A DNA stretch of 47,288 nt from an uncultured Bacteroidales bacterium (GCA_946408345.1 CAMJRR010000020.1:1-47288), one strand, 5' to 3'. Counted from the first letter of the stretch, positions 23,828 to 32,618 are shown. Notes: a model not told the origin generated them from the letters alone. Program-made: numbers and translations.

Positions 23828-23836
23828 GTGGAATTA

Positions 23837-25276
23837 TTAGTCTTCAATTTCAAACACCCTATGGGCCTTCACATAATCAATCTCAGGATGGTTAGCCAAA
23901 TATTCCAACATCAATTCATTGGAACTGCGGAAGGTAGAGCGACCTTCGTCTTCATGTTCATAGTCGAACACGCTCGACATGTAACTGTTCATCACAATAT
24001 TGTATTTGGCATTCAGATCCAAAGGCTTGCCATTCTCTAAAGTCACCTCAATGTCTGTCATCTCGCCTTCGTCGTTCACCTTATATTTATAGGTGCAGCC
24101 AGAGCAGTAAATTGGTCCTCCGTCAGTGGTGAAGCATGATTTCATCAAATTGATGATTTCCTGTCCGCTGAGCGTGAAAGCGATGATTTCGTTGTCGAAG
24201 GGGTCGAGGGCGAAGATGTCCTTTAGTGTTACTGGGCGTGCCGAAAGCGTGTCGAAACGCACTCCTCCTGGATTCTGGAAACTCATGTCAGCACCAGTGG
24301 TGTAACGGAAGGCATCCGTCATCAGGCACCCCAATGACTCATAGCTTTCAATCGGCGTCATATTGTTGGTGACCACGGTGCGGAAATATTCGTTGCTATT
24401 GTATTGGTCCACCATGGCTTGTACCTTAGCATCGCGTTTGGGGAAATCCTTGATGGAAAGGAGCTGCATATCCTTGCCTACCAATTTGCCATCTTTGAAT
24501 GTGAAGGTGCTAAGGGTCACGAACTTGACCTTGGCCTCAGCTTGGGTAATCATCACATTATTGACCAGTTGCTTTTCGGCAACGCGGGTATGGCTATGAC
24601 CGCCAAAGATAGCATCGAGCTCAGGAAACTGCTCGGCAATTTCGCGGTCTTCCTCATAACCGCAGTGGGAGAGGAGGAAGATGGCATTGCAGTCATGGAG
24701 TTCGTCAATGTTCTGCTGAAGCACTTCATTGAGGGGAACGAAATGTGATCCGTTGGCATTTTTAGGGTGGAAGTCGGGCAAACCGTTTTCTCCGAGTTGG
24801 ATACCTCCGATAATACCAATCTTCAAGGCGTCAACGGTGAATATGGTATAAGGATACACATTGCGCATTCGAAGGGTGTCGTCGAATGTGACATTGGCAC
24901 ACACAAAGGGGAAATTGGCCCAACTCAATACATTGCGAAGGGCGAGTGGACCTCCATCCCATTCATGGTTGCCGAATGTCGACAAATTAAATCCTACAGC
25001 GTTCATCAGTTCATACATGGGTTTGCAGGGCTCGGCATAGCGGTCGTTGATAGGGTTGCCTGAGCGGTTATCGCCGGCACCTAATACCAATAAGCCCGGA
25101 TGAGCCGTGCGCAAACTGTCAATCAGAGCTGCCATCTGAGGGAAGTTGTCAATGTTGGCATGCATATCATTGGTTGAAACAATGTATACTTTCTGTTCCT
25201 TAGGACCGCAAGCAGAAAGGAAAAGGATGGTGAAGCAGGCCATCACCAATAGTTTGGCAAACGTTTTCATAATCAT
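23837..25276 (-). CDS. Lipoprotein 5'-nucleotidase / UshA-like metallophosphatase
   Basis: A 479-residue exported enzyme with a lipoprotein signal (ILFLSAC, Cys at about 22). The N-terminal calcineurin-like domain (about 28-270) has STNDMHANID, LGAGDNRSG, FGNHEWDGG, LLSHCGYEED and GGHSHTRV, the full metal-ligand set. The C-terminal 5'-nucleotidase domain follows (ESLGCLMTDAFRYTTGADMS, NPGGVRF, then FDNEIIAFTLSGQEIINLMK). Such proteins dephosphorylate nucleotides outside the inner membrane. The ATG at 25276 overlaps the stop of the 64-residue gene upstream (TGATG), indicating coupled translation; ATG 25270 is an alternative start. Confidence 0.9.
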   Translation of the reverse strand: MIMKTFAKLLVMACFTILFLSACGPKEQKVYIVSTNDMHANIDNFPQMAALIDSLRTAHPGLLVLGAGDNRSGNPINDRYAEPCKPMYELMNAVGFNLSTFGNHEWDGGPLALRNVLSWANFPFVCANVTFDDTLRMRNVYPYTIFTVDALKIGIIGGIQLGENGLPDFHPKNANGSHFVPLNEVLQQNIDELHDCNAIFLLSHCGYEEDREIAEQFPELDAIFGGHSHTRVAEKQLVNNVMITQAEAKVKFVTLSTFTFKDGKLVGKDMQLLSIKDFPKRDAKVQAMVDQYNSNEYFRTVVTNNMTPIESYESLGCLMTDAFRYTTGADMSFQNPGGVRFDTLSARPVTLKDIFALDPFDNEIIAFTLSGQEIINLMKSCFTTDGGPIYCSGCTYKYKVNDEGEMTDIEVTLENGKPLDLNAKYNIVMNSYMSSVFDYEHEDEGRSTFRSSNELMLEYLANHPEIDYVKAHRVFEIED

Positions 25277-25470
25277 CAGAATTTGACGTGAATTCTTGAA
25301 TTGGCACGTAGTGATCCATCAAGGTCAATGATGTTGCCGTAGGCATCTCTCACCTCAATGCCATTGAGGTTAAGAGGCAAGTTTTTTGCGCGGCAGTAGG
25401 CCAGCACGACAGATTTTACCTTTGCACCATAATAGGTACGCACTTCGGTATCGTTAACGAAAGCTTTCAT
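25276..25470 (-). CDS. Small 64-residue protein coupled to the nucleotidase
   Basis: The protein begins MKAFVNDTEVRTYYGAKVKS and ends GSLRANSRIHVKF. It has no signal or membrane segment and a ubiquitin-like or small beta-grasp texture (NLNGIEVRDAYGNIIDLDGS). Family not recognised. Its reality is supported by a -7 promoter box about 34 bases upstream (25504-25512), good codon texture and a one-base overlap with the nucleotidase start. It leads a two-gene operon, but its cytoplasmic location contrasts with the exported partner. Confidence 0.75.
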   Translation of the reverse strand: MKAFVNDTEVRTYYGAKVKSVVLAYCRAKNLPLNLNGIEVRDAYGNIIDLDGSLRANSRIHVKF

Positions 25471-25503
25471 GATGATGTAGATTAGAGTTTGATGATTAAT
25501 GGA

Positions 25504-25512
25504 GCAAAATTA
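25504..25512 (-). promoter_or_regulatory. -7 promoter box TAATTTTGC (64-aa gene / nucleotidase operon)
   Basis: A consensus box about 34 bases before the ATG. Its plus-strand counterpart for the zinc peptidase gene is about 40 bases away, making a compact divergent promoter pair. Confidence 0.7.
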
Positions 25513-25552
25513 CATTTTTTTTGAAAAACAAGCTTGTTTTTTAAATTTTCCC

Positions 25553-25561
25553 TACTTTTGC
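25553..25561 (+). promoter_or_regulatory. -7 promoter box TACTTTTGC for the zinc metallopeptidase
   Basis: A consensus box 25 bases before the ATG at 25587. Confidence 0.75.
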
Positions 25562-25586
25562 AGCAATAATCTTAAAATCTATCATC

Positions 25587-26456
25587 ATGAAATTAGAAGG
25601 ACGTAGAGAAAGTACCAATGTGGAAGACCGCAGAGGGAAAAAAACAGTGGCAGCTGCCGGAGGAATTGGCATTGGCGGCCTTATTATTTATTTGATCATT
25701 AGCCTAATGGGTGGCGATGCCAGTGCTGTTATGGAACAAATGCAACAGCAAGGCGCCTCAACTGAATATGTCGATGATGGTCAGGACTATAGCCAAGTAG
25801 ACGTCGAGCTTATGACTTTCTGCAAGCGCATTCTCGCTGGTACGGAAGACGTTTGGGACCGTGAGTTCAAGAAAATGGGCCGCACTTACCAACCGCCTAA
25901 GATGGTCATTTTCAGTGATGCCGTCAACTCAGGCTGTGGAAATGCTACCTCAGCCAGTGGACCATTCTATTGTTCGGCAGACGAGACCGTCTATCTTGAT
26001 CTTGAGTTCTTCAAGAGTATGAAGAAACAGATTGGTGCCGATGGTGATTTCGCTTATGCCTATGTTATCGCTCACGAGGTGGGTCATCATGTGCAGAATC
26101 AGCTTGGCATTTTGGGCCAGGCACACCAACAGATGGCGCAATATGGCCGTAATACGAAACAGTCGAACGAAGTAAGTGTGCGTCTTGAGTTGCAAGCTGA
26201 CTTCTTCGCTGGTGTTTGGGCATACAACGACAACAAGATGTTCGGCTCGTTGGAAGACGGCGACATTGAGGAAGCCCTCAACGCGGCTGCCAAAATTGGT
26301 GACGACTACCTGCAAAAACAGGCTTACGGTCGCACCATGCCCGAGACCTTTAACCATGGCACGTCGGCCCAACGCTCGCGATGGTTGAAAAAAGGCCTCA
26401 GCACTGGCGATGTCAGCTTAGGGGATACCTTCTCGCCTGCTTATAGCCTGCTGTAA
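25587..26456 (+). CDS. YpfJ-type neutral zinc metallopeptidase
   Basis: A 289-residue protein with one transmembrane helix near the N-terminus (VAAAGGIGIGGLIIYLIISLM, about 21-41) and the bulk outside. The zinc motif HEVGHH (163-168) is followed by the third ligand region RLELQADFFAGVW. Other family features are the N-terminal KLEGRRESTNVEDRRG, the Cys pair in NSGCGNATSASGPFYCSAD, and the C-terminal HGTSAQRSRWLKKGL. Homologues (YpfJ family) are widespread, but their substrates are unknown. Length and order match the family. A hairpin at 26476-26526 probably ends its transcript. Confidence 0.92.
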   Translation: MKLEGRRESTNVEDRRGKKTVAAAGGIGIGGLIIYLIISLMGGDASAVMEQMQQQGASTEYVDDGQDYSQVDVELMTFCKRILAGTEDVWDREFKKMGRTYQPPKMVIFSDAVNSGCGNATSASGPFYCSADETVYLDLEFFKSMKKQIGADGDFAYAYVIAHEVGHHVQNQLGILGQAHQQMAQYGRNTKQSNEVSVRLELQADFFAGVWAYNDNKMFGSLEDGDIEEALNAAAKIGDDYLQKQAYGRTMPETFNHGTSAQRSRWLKKGLSTGDVSLGDTFSPAYSLL

Positions 26457-26475
26457 AGCCTCTGAGCAAGGTTAC

Positions 26476-26526
26476 CAGAATCGACCGACTATAGATTCCT
26501 ACAGGAATGACATAGTCGGTCGGTTT
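26476..26526. repeat. Hairpin repeat, copy 1, doubling as terminator
   Basis: CGACCGACTAT (26482-26492) pairs with ATAGTCGGTCG (26512-26522) around a loop that itself folds (ATTCC..GGAAT). On plus it is followed by GTTTTGTTTTT. The loop matches a second copy at 29086-29130, whose stem differs by compensating changes. Confidence 0.85.
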
Positions 26527-26531
26527 TGTTT

Positions 26532-27431
26532 TTAGGCTTTTTTCTTTTTCTCGTAATACCAAATCTGCCAACTATTGAACAGGTTTTGGAATACGGAATA
26601 GAAAGCTAAAAACACCGATGCCAAAGGATGCAAGTAGTGGTTTGCCATCCAAATACCCATGGCTGAGTTTTTCTGACCGAGCAATTGCCCACCTGCGATG
26701 GTGTCGCCGTATTTGTGCCCAATCCATTTGCCCAAACCGAATTGGATAATGCAAAACAGCAAGGCCGAGAGGCCAAGCCAAAGAATGTTGTTCCAGTTGC
26801 CCTTGCCGTTAAGGAAGATAAAGTGAATGGTTTGACCCAAGGTCAGAAATAGCGCAACAGCCCAAAAATAAAAGGCCAGTCCTTTGTAACGGCTCAAAAA
26901 TCTATTGGCTTTGGGAAGGCAAAGTTGCAAAGCTAGGGCAATGAAAAACGGCATTCCAATGACTATGCCGATGCGCCTTAAGATATGTAGGAACGACTCA
27001 AGGAAAGGCATGTCTTGGTTTACTCCAATGAAAGAGAAATAGATTGGTGCTACAAGGGAAACCATCAGGTTACCGATGATAGAGTAGGAGGTCACCGTGT
27101 TACGGTCGGCACCGAGCATGGTACTTACTACCGCTACTGACGCTGCTACAGGACATAAAACTCCTATGAGTACGCCTTCTGCAATAATCTCATTGACTTT
27201 CAAGAGTTTTAATAAAGCATAGCCACCCAAACTAACTGCTACTTGAAAGAAGATAATCCAAGTGAACATCGGCTTGAAGCGTAGCTTTTTAATGTCAACT
27301 GCCGAAAAGGTTAGGAGCAGGATGGTGAAAATGATGTAAGGCACCACCACGCTGAAAGCTGCACAGTAGTCGTGCAACAACAAACCTAATACGATGGCAA
27401 TAGGCAGGACGTAACTTTTTATTTTTTGCAT
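26532..27431 (-). CDS. Bile acid:sodium symporter (SBF-like) family transporter
   Basis: A 299-residue inner-membrane protein with nine or ten hydrophobic segments. The early segment PVAASVAVVSTMLGADRNTV and the later GQLLGQKNSAMGIWMANHYL are the two crossing-helix regions characteristic of the BASS/SLC10 fold, which binds sodium and an organic acid. Substrates in this distant branch are unknown and may be organic anions other than bile acids. The C-terminus is short and lysine-rich. It converges on the zinc peptidase gene with the hairpin repeat between. A weak -7-like box (CAATTTTGC, about 27450) precedes the ATG. Confidence 0.85.
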   Translation of the reverse strand: MQKIKSYVLPIAIVLGLLLHDYCAAFSVVVPYIIFTILLLTFSAVDIKKLRFKPMFTWIIFFQVAVSLGGYALLKLLKVNEIIAEGVLIGVLCPVAASVAVVSTMLGADRNTVTSYSIIGNLMVSLVAPIYFSFIGVNQDMPFLESFLHILRRIGIVIGMPFFIALALQLCLPKANRFLSRYKGLAFYFWAVALFLTLGQTIHFIFLNGKGNWNNILWLGLSALLFCIIQFGLGKWIGHKYGDTIAGGQLLGQKNSAMGIWMANHYLHPLASVFLAFYSVFQNLFNSWQIWYYEKKKKA

Positions 27432-27472
27432 CTAAATCTGATTTCGGGCTGCAAAATTGCGAAAAAACTCCG

Positions 27473-27480
27473 TACCTTTG
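27473..27480 (+). promoter_or_regulatory. -7 promoter box TACCTTTG for the nitroreductase operon
   Basis: A consensus box 21 bases before the ATG at 27502, supporting that start. Confidence 0.7.
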
Positions 27481-27501
27481 TCGCACTAATTCCATTTCAT
27501 T

Positions 27502-28131
27502 ATGAGTAAACACATCTTATTCTTTGCAGCGCTCGCTTTGTTGGTCTGCAATGGGTGCAATTGCAAAAATCAAGAGAGGGAAAACACCAATCAAGGAACT
27601 ATTATGAATACGACAATGAATGACCTGCTGACGCGTCGTAGCATCCGCAGCTACACCGACGAAGTGCCTCCACGTGAGGTCATTGAAGAAATCTGCAACG
27701 CGGGTACTTACGCCCCCACGGGTATGAATCGCCAAGCTCCTATTATCCTTGCCGTCACCAACCGTGAGGTGCGCGACGAGATGAGCCGCCTCAATGCCGC
27801 TGTGATGGGTGCTGACAGCGACCCGTTCTATGGCGCTCCTGTGGTGCTGGTGGTCTTGGCTGACAGCACTGCTGCCATGACTTGGAAGGAAGATGGCTCA
27901 TTGGTTATGGGCAACCTTCTCAACGCGGCTCATGCCAAAGGTCTAGGCTCCTGCTGGATTCACCGTGCCAAAGAGGTCTTTGAGACTGAGGAAGGCAAGG
28001 CCATCCTTGCTGGACTGGGTATCGATACGACAAAATATGTCGGCATTGGCAACTGTATCCTGGGCTATGTGAAGGGTGACTATCCCGAAGCTCGTCCGCG
28101 CAAGGAGAATTATGTCTACTGGATTGAATAA
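27502..28131 (+). CDS. Nitroreductase-family protein with lipoprotein-like N-terminus
   Basis: The 209-residue protein contains a full nitroreductase fold: LLTRRSIRSYTDEVPPREVI with the FMN-phosphate Arg-Arg-Ser, then NAGTYAPTGMNRQAPI, GAPVVLVVLAD, and GLGSCWIHRAKEVF. Family members use FMN and NAD(P)H to reduce nitro or quinone compounds. Unusually, the frame begins with a hydrophobic stretch ILFFAALALLVCNGC that resembles a lipoprotein signal, though its lipobox is imperfect. The promoter position supports translation from 27502; an internal start at 27604 (MNTTMNDLL) would give a plain cytoplasmic enzyme. It overlaps the transporter gene downstream. Confidence 0.87.
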   Translation: MSKHILFFAALALLVCNGCNCKNQERENTNQGTIMNTTMNDLLTRRSIRSYTDEVPPREVIEEICNAGTYAPTGMNRQAPIILAVTNREVRDEMSRLNAAVMGADSDPFYGAPVVLVVLADSTAAMTWKEDGSLVMGNLLNAAHAKGLGSCWIHRAKEVFETEEGKAILAGLGIDTTKYVGIGNCILGYVKGDYPEARPRKENYVYWIE

Positions 28132-29047
28132 GTCCACACTGACGGGACACCTTGCGTGTTTCGCTGCCTATTGTATCTTTGGGTTCAACATCATTTGCTG
28201 CAAGAACATTTCCAACGCTCATGTGTTGACACCCATGGATTTGTTTTGCCTGAGAGCGACAGGAGCCACAATCTTGTTTTGGCTCTTGTCTCTTTTTATG
28301 CCTAAGGAAAAAGTGCCGCTGAAAGATTTGCTGCAAATCTTTGTAGCTTCTATGTTGGGCCTTTTCTTGACCCAGATGAGCTTTTTGAAGGCCATCACCA
28401 TGACGACCTCCATTGATTTGAGTATCACCAACACTTGCACACCCATCATGACCATGTTCGTGGCTGCCGTCGCTTTGAAAGAGCCTATCACAGGCAAGAA
28501 GATCGGTGGCGTTTTGGTGAGTCTGGTAGGCGTTCTCATTTTGATATTCAACTCGGTTGGCTTAGGCGGCGGAGCGTCTGAGACCAAACCTTTGGGTATC
28601 GTTCTTACCATACTCAATGGTTTGACTTTTGCTTTATATCTCGGTATCTTCCGTCCATTGATCGCAAAATACAACGTGGTCACATTCATGAAATGGATGT
28701 TTCTGTTTTCCATGATAGTGGCTCTGCCTTTCAATGCGCGGCATTTCTTCCAACTGCCTTTTGGCCAGATGGATTCAAAAGTCTTGTGGCAGGTGGCCTA
28801 TGTAGTTGTTTTTGCTACTTTTGTAGCTTATTTTTTGATTCCTGTTGGGCAAAAGAGATTGCGTCCCACTTTGGTCAGCATGTATAATTATGTTCAACCG
28901 ATTGTTGCTACAATTATTAGCATTATTATCGGACTGGACCATATCACTTGGAAGAAACTGGTGGCAATGGTGCTGGTCTTTGCGGGAGTTTGGATTGTCA
29001 ATCAGAGCCGAGCAGCGGCGCAACCTACTCCTTCAGGAACTGATTGA
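28112..29047 (+). CDS. DMT-superfamily (EamA) transporter
   Basis: A 311-residue inner-membrane protein with ten hydrophobic helices in two EamA halves. Visible segments are HLACFAAYCIFGFNIICCKN at the N-terminus, TTSIDLSITNTCTPIMTMFV (the conserved end of the first half), KIGGVLVSLVGVLILIFNSV, and IGLDHITWKKLVAMVLVFAG at the end. Family members export metabolites or amino acids. I start it at ATG 28112, so it overlaps the nitroreductase by 20 bases; the in-frame GTG at 28076 would add residues with no membrane character. The two genes form an operon. Substrate unknown. Confidence 0.88.
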   Translation: MSTGLNKSTLTGHLACFAAYCIFGFNIICCKNISNAHVLTPMDLFCLRATGATILFWLLSLFMPKEKVPLKDLLQIFVASMLGLFLTQMSFLKAITMTTSIDLSITNTCTPIMTMFVAAVALKEPITGKKIGGVLVSLVGVLILIFNSVGLGGGASETKPLGIVLTILNGLTFALYLGIFRPLIAKYNVVTFMKWMFLFSMIVALPFNARHFFQLPFGQMDSKVLWQVAYVVVFATFVAYFLIPVGQKRLRPTLVSMYNYVQPIVATIISIIIGLDHITWKKLVAMVLVFAGVWIVNQSRAAAQPTPSGTD

Positions 29048-29085
29048 AAAAACACGTCTTATCGATAAAACCGAGTCATAACAAA

Positions 29086-29130
29086 ACCGACCGTCTATAG
29101 ATTCCCAAGGGAATGACATAGACGGTCGGT
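29086..29130. repeat. Hairpin repeat, copy 2
   Basis: ACCGACCGTCTAT (29086-29098) pairs with ATAGACGGTCGGT (29118-29130). The inner loop ATTCCCAAGGGAAT and the segment GACATAG match copy 1 at 26476-26526. It lies between the convergent DMT transporter and C25 protease genes. Confidence 0.85.
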
Positions 29131-29151
29131 TTCAAAGTTAAGTAATCCGAA

Positions 29152-32100
29152 TCATTCCTTCACAAACCTTCTGGTTTCTGAGGACTTGTCATTTGTCATA
29201 CGGATGAAATAGATGCCGCTTTGCATCTCGGTGGTGTTGATTTCCACCTTGTTGGTGCAGCCTTTCTGGTTGTAGACCAAAGCGCCCATGAGGTTGTAAA
29301 TCTCCACTGTGCCTATGGCATCTTCAGCTTCAACGGTCAGCTTGTCATTGACGGGGTTAGGATAGATGACAAGAGTGTGAAGACCTTGTTCACCAATGCC
29401 TTCAGTGTACATAAGATTGGCCACAAAGTTGCGATTGGCTGTAGCGATGAAAGTGAAGGTCTTATCTTCTGACACCACGGTGCCGTTTTCAGTCCAGTTC
29501 ACGAATGCCCAGTCTTCGTTGGTTTCCACAACGATGGTCACTTCTTCGCCATAATTGTAGGTGCCGCCTCCGGTGACGGTGCCGCCTTCAGCAGGCTCGA
29601 CACTGGTCATGATTTCAAAGGTTTGCAAAGCGAAGTTGGCTACCAGATTTCTGCCATTGTTGACAGTGAAACTATAACTGGCATCAGTCGAGACCACACT
29701 GCCGTTTTCTTTCCAGTTGACAAACTCATATCCTTGTGCAGGTGTAGCGGTCACGGTGCAGGTTTCTCCGTAATGATAGATGCCGTTGCCACTGGTGGTG
29801 CCACCGATAGACGGATTAGATGAGGTGGCAATATAATAGCTTTGGCCTTCGAATTGAGCCACCAAAGTGCGATTGCCTGTGACGGTGAAGGTGTAGTTGG
29901 CATTGGTAGAAACCTGAGTGCCGTTTTCAGTCCATTTCACAAAATTATAGCCTGTGGCTGGTGTGGCGCTAACGGTGCAGCTTTGACCTTGCTGATAGGT
30001 GCCACCACCCGAGACAGTGCCTCCATCGGTTGGGTTGGCTGATACACTTATGGTGTAGTTTTGAGGTTGTGCCTGGAACTGTGCTACCAGATTGCGATTG
30101 CCTGTAACGGTGAAGGTGTAATTGGCATTAGTCGAAACTTGTGTGCCATTCTCTGTCCATCTAACGAAAGTGTATCCCGATGCAGGTGTAGCATGCACAG
30201 TGCAGCTTTGTCCTTGCTGGTAGGTTCCTCCGCCAGAGACGGTGCCACCGTTAGCAGGATTAGCTGAAACGGTGATGGTGTAACTTTGTGTCTGGGCTTG
30301 GAAGTTGGCGACCAAAGTGCGATTGCTAGTCACCGTGAAGGTATAGTTGGCTTGTGTGGAAACCACGCTACCGTTTTCAGTCCAGTTGGTGAAGGTGTAG
30401 CCACTATTGGCCGTAGCAGTCACAGTGCAGGATTGGCCTTGGTTGTAAGAGCCTCCGCCCGTGACATTACCTCCATTGGTCGGGTTAGCCGAAACAGTGA
30501 TGTTGTATGTAGTTCCACCACCACCTACAGTAATATCTTGGATGTAAGGCTGGCGTTGCGGCTTGGTAACAACAATTTTCACCGGTTGACCCGAAGTGAT
30601 TCCGCTAACTGGCACATTGACCGAACCCGATGCTGGCACCAAAGCTGCGCCTTTCAGCACGTTATTTTGGGAAATGCCGACATATGAACCTGCCTGGGCA
30701 TTCACTGCAAAGTTGCTTGAACCGGAAGGAATAGAGGAGGCATGGCTGACAGTGTTGGGGGTAGGATTCACGCGGTAAGGCATGATGGAGCCATCACCGA
30801 GCACGTGATAGGCTTGCCAATAATAGGTGGGATTTATGCCACCACTGGTTTGGTAGTTGCCTGCATGAGCATAACAAACAGCGATATTGCCGAGAAAGAC
30901 AATAGACGAAACGGTGTTGTAGGTGTCATCCATCCAGATACCATCATAAACTCCTGTGGCAGTGTTGGTCAAAGAGGGAGTCTGGTTCATGACGGTTGTG
31001 GCGCCTACTCCAAAGTAGTAGTCCTCATACCAATAGGTGTTGGGGCAGGAACCGATATAGGAATAAGCGGCTTTATTCTCACCACGGAGCATGGCCTCGC
31101 CGAAGCAGGGCTGGCTGTAGCCGAAGTTGCCCGACAAGCAGCAGTTGCCCATGGCAAGGAAATACTTGTTGGTGTTGGTCAGCTGGTTTACGTTGCTGTT
31201 GGTGAATTTGGGTTGATACCATTCCTGATTGTCGCCATGGGCAGTGTAGTTGACGAAGCCGATACCCGTGCTCAATGCGTTGTAGCAGCCGGGATATTGA
31301 CTCTGATTCACGTGGGAATGCACTTCGTTGAAGCCGTGGGCAGTATTATAATAATAGGTAGTGGCATAGTTGATGGTGGGGGCACCTACACGTGCGGTCC
31401 AATAAGAGTCCCAACCAGCGATGAGGGTCACATTGTTGAGGTAGCTCGGGTCGGGCATGGTGTACTGCTCATATTGCAAAATCTTGTTGATGATGGCAGT
31501 AAGTTGGTTGGTGTTTTCAGCTGACATACGGCTGTAGAACATGTCGGGGAAATAGTCGTTGTCAACGGAGCCATAGTAAAGGTCGGTCACTTTCTGAGTG
31601 CTGGAACCGGTGGTGTTCGGTATTTGTGCCACGTCGCCGACCAGCACGAGGAAGGTAGGTGTAGCACCTTGGCTGACACCCGCGTTGTAAAGGTTCTGGA
31701 TATAGGTACGGATGGCATTGTAGTTGCTACCAGCCTGTTCCTTGGTTACCACGTTCACGTCAAAGCCTTTCTGAATCTTCCAATTGATCCATGGTTGTAA
31801 GGTGGATACATAGTTCTCAGGCGTGAGGACAATCATGTGGACGGGATAGGCCATCAGGTCGGGGTGATCCGTATAGACATCAAGGATTTGGCGGTAGTTG
31901 AACATCTGCTTGTAGACGATGTCGAAATACGGGCTGTAGGTGCTCAGTAGCATACGCTCGGTTTCAACACGGTCGGCACCGTCGAAGCTGATTTCCACTT
32001 CGATGTTGTTGAATACACGCAAGGTGTTGGAGACGGGATTGTAGCTCACGGGGTTGATGACCAGCGAGCCGATGCGGATGCCACGCATGGTGCCTTGCAC

Positions 32101-32574
32101 TTCAATAGTGGCTTCAGGAGCCGTGGCAAGGCTGCGGGTTTGATAGGCTTGAGCGTTGTAGACGAACTCCACCTCATCAGGGTTTTGGTCCTTGCGGATA
32201 GAAGGCTGATGGGGAAGGATGGTGCCGATACCGTAGTCGGAAAGGCGATAATCCGTTGTCGTGTAATTGATGACACTGACGCGAGGCGTGGCCCCAAAAG
32301 GCACGGCCAGCAGTTGGTGAGAGGCGGGCAGTTCGGGCGAACCCATCTCGCCTGAGGCATAGGTGCCTTCGATGGCGATTTCGGAGAAAGCGCCTCTTTC
32401 GGTTGAGATTTCTATGCTCTCAATTGAGCCATAGCTGAAAGTGGCACGGAGCGAATTGAAGTCGCTCTGTGTGATTTCAGCTTTTGTTTCTTGGCGCAAG
32501 TCAATGCGGCCATTCTGTGCCATGGCAAACATAGTGCCCATGACCAAAACAAGGAGAAGGGATAGTTTTTTCAT
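29152..32574 (-). CDS. Gingipain-like C25 cysteine protease with T9SS signal
   Basis: An 1140-residue secreted protease. After a signal peptide (ending AMAQ) comes a gingipain-type propeptide (about 22-220), then the C25 catalytic domain (about 225-600) with His446 in NYTAHGDNQEW and the nucleophile Cys479 in MGNCCLSGNFGYSQPCFGEA. Asp389 (AGWDSYW) fits the third triad residue. Thr444 and Asp518 align, from memory of Kgp, with its lysine-specificity residues Thr442 and Asp516. An Ig-like segment follows to about 685. Five InlB-like repeats of about 73 residues come next (each with a GYxFxxWxENG core), and the C-terminal 75 residues are a type A T9SS domain (YPNPVNDKL, then GIYFIRM). It would be secreted to the cell surface. 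The gene stands alone with its own promoter. Confidence 0.93.
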   Translation of the reverse strand: MKKLSLLLVLVMGTMFAMAQNGRIDLRQETKAEITQSDFNSLRATFSYGSIESIEISTERGAFSEIAIEGTYASGEMGSPELPASHQLLAVPFGATPRVSVINYTTTDYRLSDYGIGTILPHQPSIRKDQNPDEVEFVYNAQAYQTRSLATAPEATIEVQGTMRGIRIGSLVINPVSYNPVSNTLRVFNNIEVEISFDGADRVETERMLLSTYSPYFDIVYKQMFNYRQILDVYTDHPDLMAYPVHMIVLTPENYVSTLQPWINWKIQKGFDVNVVTKEQAGSNYNAIRTYIQNLYNAGVSQGATPTFLVLVGDVAQIPNTTGSSTQKVTDLYYGSVDNDYFPDMFYSRMSAENTNQLTAIINKILQYEQYTMPDPSYLNNVTLIAGWDSYWTARVGAPTINYATTYYYNTAHGFNEVHSHVNQSQYPGCYNALSTGIGFVNYTAHGDNQEWYQPKFTNSNVNQLTNTNKYFLAMGNCCLSGNFGYSQPCFGEAMLRGENKAAYSYIGSCPNTYWYEDYYFGVGATTVMNQTPSLTNTATGVYDGIWMDDTYNTVSSIVFLGNIAVCYAHAGNYQTSGGINPTYYWQAYHVLGDGSIMPYRVNPTPNTVSHASSIPSGSSNFAVNAQAGSYVGISQNNVLKGAALVPASGSVNVPVSGITSGQPVKIVVTKPQRQPYIQDITVGGGGTTYNITVSANPTNGGNVTGGGSYNQGQSCTVTATANSGYTFTNWTENGSVVSTQANYTFTVTSNRTLVANFQAQTQSYTITVSANPANGGTVSGGGTYQQGQSCTVHATPASGYTFVRWTENGTQVSTNANYTFTVTGNRNLVAQFQAQPQNYTISVSANPTDGGTVSGGGTYQQGQSCTVSATPATGYNFVKWTENGTQVSTNANYTFTVTGNRTLVAQFEGQSYYIATSSNPSIGGTTSGNGIYHYGETCTVTATPAQGYEFVNWKENGSVVSTDASYSFTVNNGRNLVANFALQTFEIMTSVEPAEGGTVTGGGTYNYGEEVTIVVETNEDWAFVNWTENGTVVSEDKTFTFIATANRNFVANLMYTEGIGEQGLHTLVIYPNPVNDKLTVEAEDAIGTVEIYNLMGALVYNQKGCTNKVEINTTEMQSGIYFIRMTNDKSSETRRFVKE

Positions 32575-32618
32575 ATTAATGAGGATTAATTAACTCTAAG
32601 AATCTTTCGGATTTGGCT

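Noticed and set aside
29600..30520. Long repeat region in the C25 gene as mobile or CRISPR DNA
   Set aside because: The repeats are in frame and encode five InlB-like protein domains.
30742..31524. Plus-strand frame of 260 codons with Gly/Val/Ile-rich product opposite the C25 protease
   Set aside because: The product looks membrane-like only because it is antisense to a Thr/Asn-rich catalytic domain.
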